This document shows positions 12,263-19,650 of a stretch of DNA of 26,522 nt, in pieces. The notes below the pieces were generated by a model. It made no database searches. It was not told the origin of the DNA and saw only the letters and a list, made by a program, of their open reading frames with translations. Made by a program: the position numbers and the translations under genes. Position 1 is the stretch's first letter; the number at the start of each line of letters is the position of its first letter. This DNA comes from JBBSZK01 sp964354995 (lineage in GTDB: Archaea; Nanobdellota; Nanobdellia; Pacearchaeales; GW2011-AR1), in the NCBI GenBank assembly GCA_964354995.1, contig CAYHBQ010000008.1, forward strand, positions 1 through 26,522, given 5' to 3'.

Positions 12263-14127
12263 ACTCGCGTACGACTGAAGAAAGAAAGCAACACAAAAAG
12301 GCCCAATACCACAATCCATGCTACAATAGGTTCATAGTAGGGACGTTCATCGCGGCATACATGACACGAACCCCCACAATCGATGCCACCTTCATCCGCA
12401 TCCTGAATAGAGTTAAAACATGAAAAAGGAACCGTCGACTCGGATTGGACAAAAAAGACACGTAACGAAGGCAGTTTTTCATTAAGGATTACGTAGCCTA
12501 CTGTTTGTTCATCGGGAAGACGAAGCAACGTTGCAGCACGCTCACCCTCGACAAGATTCATAGAAAGTGAAGGAGCATCAAAGGGAACAACGCGCAACAA
12601 GGCCCGTGTTGGAGAAGAGAGTGAGACGAACGTAACCGACAAGTCGTTAAGACCATCTCCCGTGACATCGAACGATTCTGTTGCACCTAACTCAACATAC
12701 AGACGCTGAATCGAACTTGCAACCTCGACAAGAACCCGCGGAACTTCGCGAGAACGATCTATAGTCACCACCCCAACCGAATGTCGCTCATTACCTACGG
12801 GAATTTCCAATCGCTCGCGTTCTGCAAGTACCTGAGCAAGACCACCAAAAACCATAACATCATTATCCTCAAACGAATAGGTACGCTCCCAAGAACTGCC
12901 TTTTCCAGAATCCCGAGAAAGGGTGTCATCGGATTGAGAGCGTGAATCCCTATCGAACCGAAAGCTACTCGAGCTAAGCGTCAAGGAACCAGAAACAAAA
13001 GAAGCTCCTAGACCGGAATCAGGAGAACACGGCTCCTCAAACGAATATGAAGAACCATCGGAGCAAATACAATACTGTGTGCGAATCATCGTCGTAAGAA
13101 CCTTACGCATACTCCCATCAACCCCTGGAATCGTGCACTCGCTTACCGGACGACAAGCAGGATCCAAACAGCGATCAGAAGAACCAGAATCCCCATTCTC
13201 TCCTCCATCGCTTTCATCACCGTCACCCAAACCTTCAGAACCTCGCAAAGAAGTTCCCTCACGAAAAGGCAAGACAGAAATGGACTCTTCTAAGGTCGCA
13301 AACGTATCTTCTCCACGAAATAACTGCATTTGAACTAACGTGGGTGAGCGAGCACGAAGCGAAAGTACAAACGAAAACGGATGTAAATCAATCACAACTT
13401 CGTCAATGAATTCAGATTGCTGAAACCCCGGAATAAGTTCTTGATAATCCGTTCGCAACAAGAGAGAGGTACTTAGTTGTGAAAGGTCTACCGCCGAATT
13501 CTCAAGTTGCTTTCCCGAACTAACAACAATAACACGCTCAACGGACGCATCGTAAGAAGAGGGAAGGGTATCGTGCATGTCCTGACCAAAACGTACAAAA
13601 TAGGTGCGCGCTTTAGAACTATCTCCTAAAGAAGGATTATTGATGGGAAAATCGCCAATAACGCCTCCCGCAAATTTTCCATTCCCCCCGCCCGGGATTA
13701 CAACTTCATCACCCCCTTCAATAGCAACGGCATCAATACTATTTCCTCCTGAAGAACGATGTTCTAGTAATACGTCGACTTGCAAGAGGGGCGCGAAAGC
13801 GATCTGAGATCCATAACTGCCAAATAACAAGGGATCAATGACTGAACTGAGCGGAAGCGTCTTCTCGTAACCATCAACCAAAAGAGAGACTTCACTATCC
13901 AACGGAAGCGGGCCAGTGGAGAGATCGTATACAATTTGGCCTTCAAGCGGCTCCCCTGCAATTGCAGTTATAGTGTGAATCGTAAGCCCGACAAAGCCCG
14001 TAAACACTCCCGTATAGAATACAAGAGAAAGAACCGCAAAACATACCAAAATAGCTAGCGACCACGCAAGCGAAACATACGAGCGAGAAGAAGGCTCGAA
14101 CGAGCGGTCATAGAAACTATCCCTCAT
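12259..14127 (-). CDS. Large membrane-anchored surface protein with DCGG cysteine cluster
   Basis: A 622-residue extracytoplasmic protein with two anchors: an N-terminal helix at about 18-40 and a C-terminal helix at about 599-617 ending in SRTRV, so the bulk lies outside between them. It is rich in Ser, Gly and beta-strand repeats. An acidic linker (GDGDESDGGENGDSG) sits near 303-317 and a central cysteine-rich patch (RCLDPACRPVSEC and onward) near 325-375. DVTGDGLNDLSV (about 500-511) resembles the calcium-loop-like DxxGDGxxD motif of archaeal surface proteins. The cluster C570...DCGGSCHVC (583-591) is a module common in such proteins. Role unknown; cell-envelope or secretion-related is plausible. 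Its own TATA (CTTATATACT on the minus strand, 14148-14157) is 25 bases upstream. Confidence 0.75.
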   Translation of the reverse strand: MRDSFYDRSFEPSSRSYVSLAWSLAILVCFAVLSLVFYTGVFTGFVGLTIHTITAIAGEPLEGQIVYDLSTGPLPLDSEVSLLVDGYEKTLPLSSVIDPLLFGSYGSQIAFAPLLQVDVLLEHRSSGGNSIDAVAIEGGDEVVIPGGGNGKFAGGVIGDFPINNPSLGDSSKARTYFVRFGQDMHDTLPSSYDASVERVIVVSSGKQLENSAVDLSQLSTSLLLRTDYQELIPGFQQSEFIDEVVIDLHPFSFVLSLRARSPTLVQMQLFRGEDTFATLEESISVLPFREGTSLRGSEGLGDGDESDGGENGDSGSSDRCLDPACRPVSECTIPGVDGSMRKVLTTMIRTQYCICSDGSSYSFEEPCSPDSGLGASFVSGSLTLSSSSFRFDRDSRSQSDDTLSRDSGKGSSWERTYSFEDNDVMVFGGLAQVLAERERLEIPVGNERHSVGVVTIDRSREVPRVLVEVASSIQRLYVELGATESFDVTGDGLNDLSVTFVSLSSPTRALLRVVPFDAPSLSMNLVEGERAATLLRLPDEQTVGYVILNEKLPSLRVFFVQSESTVPFSCFNSIQDADEGGIDCGGSCHVCRDERPYYEPIVAWIVVLGLFVLLSFFSRTRV

Positions 14128-14147
14128 ATCCCTTCAAAAAAAACAAA

Positions 14148-14180
14148 GTATATAAGAGTAGCGTCGCAAATGTATTTATA
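14148..14180. promoter_or_regulatory. Divergent promoters: surface protein and pyrH
   Basis: On the minus strand, CTTATATACT (14148-14157) serves the gene starting at 14127. On the plus strand, TATTTATA (14173-14180) serves pyrH at 14201. Each is about 25 bases from its start codon. Confidence 0.65.
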
Positions 14181-14200
14181 CCTAAAAGCGATAAAATCAT

Positions 14201-14887
14201 ATGAACGAAGTCAAGGTAATTAGTCTGGGAGGGAGTATCATCATTCCACAAGACAAGAAAGACGTGTTCATGAAACAGTTTCGAGACGTGCTCAAACGAC
14301 ACTACGCACAACAGAAATTCGTGCTTGTATGTGGGGGAGGTTCAATTGCGCGCGCCTATCAGCACCTATTAAAAGAAGAACATCAAAATTACAAGCAGTT
14401 ATCACTCGCAGGCATACGTGCCACCCGAACCAACGCGGAAACTGTTATGCAGATGTTTGGCAAAGAATCAAACGCCGAGTTGCCTCTCTCAATGAAAAAA
14501 GTAAAATCGGAGTTACATAAAAACAACGTCGTCATATGCGGTTCATTGCGCTACGCATCGAACGAAACTTCCGACAGCACGGCCGCAAAACTTGCAGATT
14601 ACCTCAAAGCAGAATTCATTAATGTAACCAACGTCGCAGGACTATACACCCACGACCCCAAAAAAAATCCTCGAGCAAAACTTATCTCGTATCAGACATG
14701 GATTGAATTTGAAAAGCGAGCAAAAGCGATACGCTATAAACCGGGGCAACATTTTGTACTTGACCAAAAAGCAGCACAGCGTATACGAAAGAAAAAAATA
14801 AAAACCTATATCATTGGCAAAAACGCAAACAACCTTGATCTCCTCTTACGCGGGAAAAAATTCAAAGGAACAACGATAGGTCCATGA
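14201..14887 (+). CDS. pyrH: Uridylate (UMP) kinase, archaeal type
   Basis: A 228-residue amino-acid-kinase-fold enzyme that phosphorylates UMP to UDP. Seen: nucleotide-binding VISLGGSIIIP (6-16), VCGGGSIARAYQ (43-54), GIRATRTNAETV (71-82), and the phosphate/UMP region VTNVAGLYTHDPKKNPRAKL (about 142-161). The C-terminal part is extended by Lys-rich sequence relative to typical archaeal PyrH. First gene of a plus-strand run; its stop overlaps the next start in ATGA (14884-14887). The start is fixed by a TATA box about 25 bases upstream. Confidence 0.9.
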   Translation: MNEVKVISLGGSIIIPQDKKDVFMKQFRDVLKRHYAQQKFVLVCGGGSIARAYQHLLKEEHQNYKQLSLAGIRATRTNAETVMQMFGKESNAELPLSMKKVKSELHKNNVVICGSLRYASNETSDSTAAKLADYLKAEFINVTNVAGLYTHDPKKNPRAKLISYQTWIEFEKRAKAIRYKPGQHFVLDQKAAQRIRKKKIKTYIIGKNANNLDLLLRGKKFKGTTIGP

Positions 14888-15270
14888 AAGAAAAAAAAGT
14901 ATTCGCAGCGCATGATGAAAAAGAAACAAGAAAAGTCCTCGAAAGCGGCAAGATACATGTAATAAGCGATCTTGAGTCAAACAAAAGAGCCGATAAACTG
15001 AAACACCTCGAAAGCGGCTTGACACCCGTGCTTGCACGAATAGCGGCAGATAAAAAAGTCGCAATCGGATGGAGCCTCGAAACATTGAAAGGGAAAAAAA
15101 AGTATGAAAAGGCGGTCGAGCTCGCACGCATACGTCAAAATATAAAACTCGCACGAAAAGCGGGTGCGTCTATTGCAATACGGGGCGACGCTCAAGAAGG
15201 AACCTATCTCCTCCTTTCTCTGGGAGCATCAACAAAACAGATACGTAACCTACGAACACAATCTTTTTAA
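14884..15270 (+). CDS. rnp3: RNase P protein component 3 (p30-like), short form
   Basis: A 128-residue homologue of archaeal Rnp3/Rpp30, a protein subunit of RNase P that trims tRNA 5' ends. The conserved parts are HLESGLTPVLARIAADKKVAIGW (41-63) and the helix ARIRQNIKLARKAGASIAI (80-98), followed by LLLSLGAS. It is short: archaeal Rnp3 is usually about 200 residues with a fuller TIM-like barrel, so strands appear to be missing. Overlaps pyrH by four bases and is followed by pheS, whose TATA box lies over its last codons. tRNA-processing and charging genes are therefore adjacent. Confidence 0.75.
   Translation: MKEKKVFAAHDEKETRKVLESGKIHVISDLESNKRADKLKHLESGLTPVLARIAADKKVAIGWSLETLKGKKKYEKAVELARIRQNIKLARKAGASIAIRGDAQEGTYLLLSLGASTKQIRNLRTQSF
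15263..15270 (+). promoter_or_regulatory. TATA box of pheST within the end of rnp3
   Basis: CTTTTTAA is centred about 26 bases before the ATG at 15293 and overlaps the rnp3 stop. It selects that start for pheS. Confidence 0.6.
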
Positions 15271-15292
15271 CATCAACGCTCGTGAAACTTCC

Positions 15293-16792
15293 ATGACAGA
15301 ACTCCTCGATTCCTTATCTCCAATTGAAAGAAAAATTCTTCCGTTTATAGACAAGTCGCTAGACGAAATAAAGAAAAAATCAGGTCTCGACGAGACTTCT
15401 GTGGTGAGGGCGCTTAAATTTCTAGAAAACAAAAAAATCGTAACAGTTGTAGTAGAAAAAAGACACATCGTAGATATAGGCGTCAATGGAGCATACTATA
15501 GAAAAAATCACCTGCCGGAAAGAAGATTGCTCCTTTTTATTGAAAAGAACTCCCTCTGCTCAATTGAAGAGGCTCAGAAAAAAGCCAGTCTTTCAGAAAA
15601 CGAATTTAAAGCGGCGTTGGGAGCACTAAAGCGAAAGGCACTCATCGAAATAGTAAACGGAAAGATGCGATTAACCGGTTCACATGAAGAGATTAGTAAA
15701 AAATTTCTCGAAGAACAATTACTCGAAGCGCTTCCCAAAGACCAAGACTCATTAACCTCTGAAGAAGCTTTCGCCCTTGAACGATTAAAAGAACGTAAAG
15801 AAATAATTGAAATACGAGAAGAAAGAAAACTTGCGTTTAAACCGACCGATCTCGGAAAATCACTCATGCATCATACGACCGATTCAAACCTCATAGAAGA
15901 ACTAACTCCCGAGCTCATACGAGAAGGAGCTAATGATTTAAGATTCAGGAGATATGATATTCATGCGGTAGTGCCAAAGCTTCAAGGAGGAAAAACACAT
16001 TTCGTCAATCAGGCGCGAGAATTTGCACGGCAGCTTTGGCTTGAATTCGGATTCAAAGAAATGGAAGGACCCCTTATTGACAGCTCGTTCTGGGTATTTG
16101 ACGCGCTCTTCACCGCGCAAGACCATCCCGTACGAGAAATGCAGGACTCCTTTTATATAAAAGGAAAAGAAGCCGAACTGCCTGCAAAAGAGCTCGTGCA
16201 TCGTGTAAAAAAAGCGCATGAAGAGGGAGTTGCAGGAAGTGCAGGCTGGAAATATGTCTGGAAAGAAGAAGAAGCAAAACGTCTCGTCATGCGCACGCAC
16301 ACAACATCTCTCTCTGCAAGAACACTTGCAACACTTAAGAAAGAAGAGCTACCTGCAAAATATTTTTCGATAGGTAAAGCATTTAGAAACGAAACTATAG
16401 ATTGGTCTCATGGCATCGAGTTTTTCCAAACAGAAGGAATCATCGTAGCAGAAAACGTAACATTCGTACACTTATTAGGCTACCTGAAAGCGTTCTACAA
16501 AAAAATGGGGTTTGAAGAAATACGATTCAGACCAAGTTTCTTCCCCTATACTGAACCCTCCGTTGAAGTTGATGTATTTCACAAAGAAAAGAAAATCTGG
16601 CTTGAACTCGGCGGTGCAGGCATATTCCGGCCCGAAGTAACAGAACCCCTCTTAGGTAGAGCAATGCCCGTGCTCGCGTGGGGTCAGGGACTTGATAGGA
16701 TGATTATGGATGCCTACGGAATAAAAGACTTGCGTGAAGTTTACGCAAACAACCTCGCTTCGCTTCGCGCCAAGAGGATAGGAGTACTCTAA
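15293..16792 (+). CDS. pheS: Phenylalanyl-tRNA synthetase alpha subunit
   Basis: A 499-residue catalytic subunit of the archaeal (alpha-beta)2 PheRS. The N-terminal 190 residues form successive winged-helix domains (for example LSPIERKILPFIDKSLDEI, 8-26) that touch tRNA. The class II core follows: motif 1 around HPVREMQDSFYI (278-289), motif 2 FRNETID...EFFQTEG (364-382), the Phe pocket RPSFFPYTEPSVEV (413-426), and motif 3 AWGQGLDRM (462-470). The start was chosen from the TATA box and domain boundary; the frame is open further upstream, overlapping rnp3, but that part is not family-like. pheT follows with no spacer. Confidence 0.95.
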   Translation: MTELLDSLSPIERKILPFIDKSLDEIKKKSGLDETSVVRALKFLENKKIVTVVVEKRHIVDIGVNGAYYRKNHLPERRLLLFIEKNSLCSIEEAQKKASLSENEFKAALGALKRKALIEIVNGKMRLTGSHEEISKKFLEEQLLEALPKDQDSLTSEEAFALERLKERKEIIEIREERKLAFKPTDLGKSLMHHTTDSNLIEELTPELIREGANDLRFRRYDIHAVVPKLQGGKTHFVNQAREFARQLWLEFGFKEMEGPLIDSSFWVFDALFTAQDHPVREMQDSFYIKGKEAELPAKELVHRVKKAHEEGVAGSAGWKYVWKEEEAKRLVMRTHTTSLSARTLATLKKEELPAKYFSIGKAFRNETIDWSHGIEFFQTEGIIVAENVTFVHLLGYLKAFYKKMGFEEIRFRPSFFPYTEPSVEVDVFHKEKKIWLELGGAGIFRPEVTEPLLGRAMPVLAWGQGLDRMIMDAYGIKDLREVYANNLASLRAKRIGVL

Positions 16793-18421
16793 ATGGCCAA
16801 AATACGATTCAACAGAACATCCTTTGAAAAAGAATTCAAACTAGACGAAAAAACTCTTAACAGATTAAATTTATTCGGGACGACCGTAGAAACGCTCAAT
16901 GCAGAAGAACTTGAACTTGAGATACCCGCTAACCGTATAGACCTTCTTTCGCTAAAGGGACTTATACGCGCATTCAGAGCGTTCGAAGGCAAAAAAAACG
17001 ATATGCAAAACTATAAGCGCATAAACGCAAAAGAATACATAGTTTCAGTTGACAAATCAGTAAAGACTATTTGGCCACACACCGCCTGTGCCATCGTGAA
17101 AGGATTATCCTTAAAAGCAGAAGATGTAAAAGAAATTGTCTCTCTTCAAGAAAAACTAAGTACGACACTCGGACGCAACCGTAAAAAAGCAGGTATTGGA
17201 ATATATCCCTTGGACAAAATAACGTTCCCAATAACGTATGAGGCGCGAAAACCCGCAGACATCATCTTTCAGCCATTGGGAAGTCAAAAACCAATAACTG
17301 CAGAACAAATACTCCAAAAACACCCTGCCGGTAAAGAGTACGCCTCTGTGCTGAAAAACGTGACACGATATCCTATCTTTGTCGATGCACATAAAAGAAT
17401 ACTGTCTATGCCCCCCATCATTAATAGTGAAGAAACGGGCAGAGTCACAGAAAAAACGAAAGAGATATTCATCGAATGCTCGGGATTAAGTAAGAACGCT
17501 GTAGAAAAAATGCTTGTCATCGTATGTGCTGAACTTATTGATCGTGGCGGAACCATTTATGGAGCAACTATAAAAGATGAAATAACTGCTATCACGCCCT
17601 CGTTTGAAATAAGGAAGATAAAGATAAAAAAAGAAAATCTAGAGAGACTATTAGGAATTACGTTTTCTGAAAAAGAATTAGAAAAATTGCTTGCACGAAT
17701 GGGACTCGAATACAACTCAAAGGAAAAAAGCGTAAGTATCCCCTCGTGGAGGAATGATATTCTTCACGAAGTCGACATTGCCGAAGATGCATTGATTGCC
17801 TACGGATACAACAACCTCGAACCACATATACCAGATATTGCAACAATCGGAGCGAGTACACACGCTACAACAAAAAAATCAAAAATACAAAACATCCTCA
17901 ATGGGCTCGGAATGATAGAACTATCTTCTTTGCACTTTATCACGAAAGAAGAAGCCGAGCGAGTACTAGAGAAAAGGCCACTTGAACTTGAAAACCCAAG
18001 AACAGAATACGCATTCTTAAGGCCAAACTTAACTATTCCTCTTCTGCGTACTCTCGCGGCCAACCGAGATGCTGAATATCCGCAGCACGTATACGAAATA
18101 GGTACTGTTTTCTATCCAAATGCACATCGAGATACAGGTATTGAAGAAACAGAACATATCGTCATAGGAATCACACCCGGCAACTTCACAAAAGCAAAAC
18201 AGATACTTGACTACCTCATGCGCATGCAAGGGATAGAGTACATACTCAAGGAAGCCGAGGTGCACGGTCTTATTGCAGGACGCACAGGACATATCCTTGT
18301 CAACAATGAGATAATCGGCCATATAGGGGAAGTACACCCCGCTACTCTCCGAGCATGGAAACTCAAGATGCCCCTCGCCCTTATCGAAATCGAGCTCGCA
18401 CCTTTTCTAAAAGAGAAATAA
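16793..18421 (+). CDS. pheT: Phenylalanyl-tRNA synthetase beta subunit
   Basis: A 542-residue partner of PheS, with editing and structural roles. Seen: ANRIDLLSLKGLIRAFRAFEG (46-66), the B3/B4 editing-domain region (GIGIYPLDKI; then SMPPIINSEETGRVT), the B5 domain (LERLLGITFSEKELEKLLARMG; SIPSWRNDILHEVDIAEDAL), and a catalytic-like domain to the end that lacks class II active-site motifs, as expected. Length matches archaeal PheT (about 540-560). The ATG directly follows the pheS stop. Its stop codon shares one base with the discriminator of the opposite-strand tRNA-Thr. Confidence 0.95.
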   Translation: MAKIRFNRTSFEKEFKLDEKTLNRLNLFGTTVETLNAEELELEIPANRIDLLSLKGLIRAFRAFEGKKNDMQNYKRINAKEYIVSVDKSVKTIWPHTACAIVKGLSLKAEDVKEIVSLQEKLSTTLGRNRKKAGIGIYPLDKITFPITYEARKPADIIFQPLGSQKPITAEQILQKHPAGKEYASVLKNVTRYPIFVDAHKRILSMPPIINSEETGRVTEKTKEIFIECSGLSKNAVEKMLVIVCAELIDRGGTIYGATIKDEITAITPSFEIRKIKIKKENLERLLGITFSEKELEKLLARMGLEYNSKEKSVSIPSWRNDILHEVDIAEDALIAYGYNNLEPHIPDIATIGASTHATTKKSKIQNILNGLGMIELSSLHFITKEEAERVLEKRPLELENPRTEYAFLRPNLTIPLLRTLAANRDAEYPQHVYEIGTVFYPNAHRDTGIEETEHIVIGITPGNFTKAKQILDYLMRMQGIEYILKEAEVHGLIAGRTGHILVNNEIIGHIGEVHPATLRAWKLKMPLALIEIELAPFLKEK

Positions 18422-18493
18422 GCCTCCGCCGAGGATTGAACTCGGGACCCCGTCCTTACCAAGGACGTACTCTAACCGCTGAGCTACGGAGGC
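18421..18493 (-). tRNA. tRNA-Thr (GGT)
   Basis: Cloverleaf on the minus strand: acceptor GCCTCCG/CGGAGGC, anticodon stem CGTCC/GGACG with loop TTGGTAA (anticodon GGT), T-loop TTCAATC, discriminator T. No intron. The 3' end abuts the convergent pheT gene and overlaps its stop by one base. Confidence 0.95.
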
Positions 18494-18525
18494 GTACCTT
18501 CAAAAAAAGAGAGCGCTATAAAAAG

Positions 18526-18777
18526 CTACCGTTGTGTAAATAAAACAGAATCTGAACGTACCAACGAGCGATTAACGTTCGTATCGGGAAGCCACTCCGA
18601 ACGTACAACATATCCCGTTAAAAAGGCCCCCTTATCAAACGTTCCTGAAAGCCAATGGTAATATTCATCGATAAAAAGTTCACGAGCAGAATCATCATGT
18701 AATGCGAGATTACGATTGCTTATGATGAGCAACGCAGAAATCACAAAAAGTTTCAAAAGAACCAAATAGAGCCTCAT
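18526..18777 (-). CDS. Small single-anchor membrane protein, second of a tandem pair
   Basis: An 83-residue protein with one N-terminal hydrophobic segment (4-22) and a polar outside-facing tail. The tail contains YYHWLSGTFD, then G and EW at fixed spacing, then TNVNRSL. The same layout occurs at the end of the preceding gene product, suggesting duplication. The ATG at 18777 is one base after the upstream gene's stop, so they are co-transcribed. A longer reading into the upstream gene is rejected. Function unknown. Confidence 0.65.
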   Translation of the reverse strand: MRLYLVLLKLFVISALLIISNRNLALHDDSARELFIDEYYHWLSGTFDKGAFLTGYVVRSEWLPDTNVNRSLVRSDSVLFTQR

Positions 18778-18778
18778 G

Positions 18779-19072
18779 TTAATGAGCGGTAACGTTCGAA
18801 GCGCCCCATTCGAGCTTGATAGCATTGCCACTAATGGTGCCAAAATTATCAAAGACGCGCCACAACCATGTGAAATACACCTTCAGAAGGTGTACAAGTC
18901 CGTCCAATGAAGTCAGACTAATCCCTGGAAGCGTACTCACATATGCAAGAGTTATCAGAAAGAAAATCGCGGCAACAACGACTAAATAAGACCAAAAGTT
19001 CTGCCCCTTATTAGTAGCCTTAACGAATACAACAATCGCAAGAAGTCCAATGATAATTAATGCCCAGGCCAT
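18779..19072 (-). CDS. Small two-helix membrane protein, first of a tandem pair
   Basis: A 97-residue protein with membrane helices at about 3-18 and 27-50 and a C-terminal polar tail containing YFTWLWRVFD, then G and EW, then SNVTAH. The tail matches the following gene product position by position over FD-x5-(I/L)-(S/T)-G-x5-EW. The ATG at 19072 is preceded by GAGGTG (a good ribosome binding site, spacing 4), unlike the leaderless neighbours. An upstream TATA-like CTTTTATATC on the minus strand sits at about 19101-19112, giving a short leader. Function unknown. Confidence 0.65.
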   Translation of the reverse strand: MAWALIIIGLLAIVVFVKATNKGQNFWSYLVVVAAIFFLITLAYVSTLPGISLTSLDGLVHLLKVYFTWLWRVFDNFGTISGNAIKLEWGASNVTAH

Positions 19073-19075
19073 ATA

Positions 19076-19081
19076 ACACCT
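19076..19081 (-). promoter_or_regulatory. Ribosome binding site before the gene at 19072
   Basis: GAGGTG on the minus strand just upstream of the ATG decides this start over an upstream TTG at 19090. It is one of few clear Shine-Dalgarno sites in the window. Confidence 0.55.
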
Positions 19082-19159
19082 CACAAACAAAGAGGATTGG
19101 TGATATAAAAGACTTTCGAACCGCAGTCTTTTTAAGCCTTAAAAAACTCGAAAGCGTAT

Positions 19160-19232
19160 AGCCCCGTAGTCTAGTGGTCAAGGATACAGGACTCTGGCTC
19201 CTGTGACCCAGGTTCGAATCCTGGCGGGGCTA
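19160..19232 (+). tRNA. tRNA-Gln (CTG)
   Basis: Cloverleaf: acceptor AGCCCCG/CGGGGCT, anticodon stem CAGGA/TCCTG with loop CTCTGGC (anticodon CTG), T-arm CCAGG-TTCGAAT-CCTGG, discriminator A. No intron. A TATA-like CTTTTTAAG around 19128-19136 lies about 27 bases upstream. Confidence 0.95.
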
Positions 19233-19307
19233 TGTTTGAGACTGAGCGAAGGCGAAGCTTGAGCACTGCCAGTATGAGAACTTGTTTGAGTAAACTGGCA
19301 GGGCTAT
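19221..19307 (+). repeat. Imperfect duplication of the tRNA-Gln 3' end, 74 bases apart
   Basis: CTGGCGGGGCTAT (19221-19233) recurs as CTGGCAGGGCTAT (19295-19307), 12 of 13 identical, and TGTTTGAG follows or precedes both (19233-19240 and 19283-19290). The second copy also pairs with CTGCCAG (19266-19272) as a hairpin. It may be the scar of a tRNA-targeted insertion. Confidence 0.5.
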
Positions 19308-19386
19308 AAGTATCGAGTCAAGCACCCGCAGCAAAGCAAGTATCTTAGCACAACTCTTTTAAACCATCATCCGCATGAGAATGCAT

Positions 19387-19563
19387 GCCCTTGTAGTCTA
19401 GTGGTCAAGGACGACGCCCTCTCGAACGGCCGAAGAAAGAGTCGATAAAGACAATTTCTTCAGTCCTCTTAGGACAGGCACTTTCATGAACACGTACCCG
19501 GCGAGTTTACTCAAAGGGTCGTAGAGAACGGCGTAAACCCGGGTTCAAATCCCGGCAGGGGCA
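19387..19563 (+). tRNA. tRNA-Glu (CTC) with a 104-base intron
   Basis: Exons are 19387-19424 and 19529-19563. Acceptor GCCCTTG/CAGGGGC, anticodon stem ACGCC/GGCGT, spliced loop CTCTCGC (anticodon CTC), T-arm CCGGG-TTCAAAT-CCCGG, discriminator A. The splice sites follow from a canonical bulge-helix-bulge: central helix CTCT/AGAG flanked by three-base bulges CGA and AAC, plus an inner helix ACGGCC/GGTCGT. Position 37/38 is the standard archaeal intron site. A TATA-like TTTTAAA (19357-19363) lies 27 bases upstream. Confidence 0.88.
19425..19528 (+). other. Archaeal tRNA intron in tRNA-Glu
   Basis: The 104 bases have internal hairpins: GAAGAAA/TTTCTTC with GTC/GAC nested inside, GTCC/GGAC, and CCC/GGG with GAGT/ACTC nested. 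The ends form the bulge-helix-bulge cut by the splicing endonuclease. I see no convincing C/D boxes. Confidence 0.8.
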
Positions 19564-19650
19564 TTATCAAAGAACGTTCAAGTGAACAGAACTATCCTAT
19601 CTAAGAAACTTTATAAAAGTATATAAGTTAAAACGTTTTTAAGAGAGGAC

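Noticed and set aside
19425..19528. Box C/D guide RNA inside the tRNA-Glu intron
   Set aside because: No RTGATGA/CTGA pair with proper spacing was found by eye, only simple hairpins.
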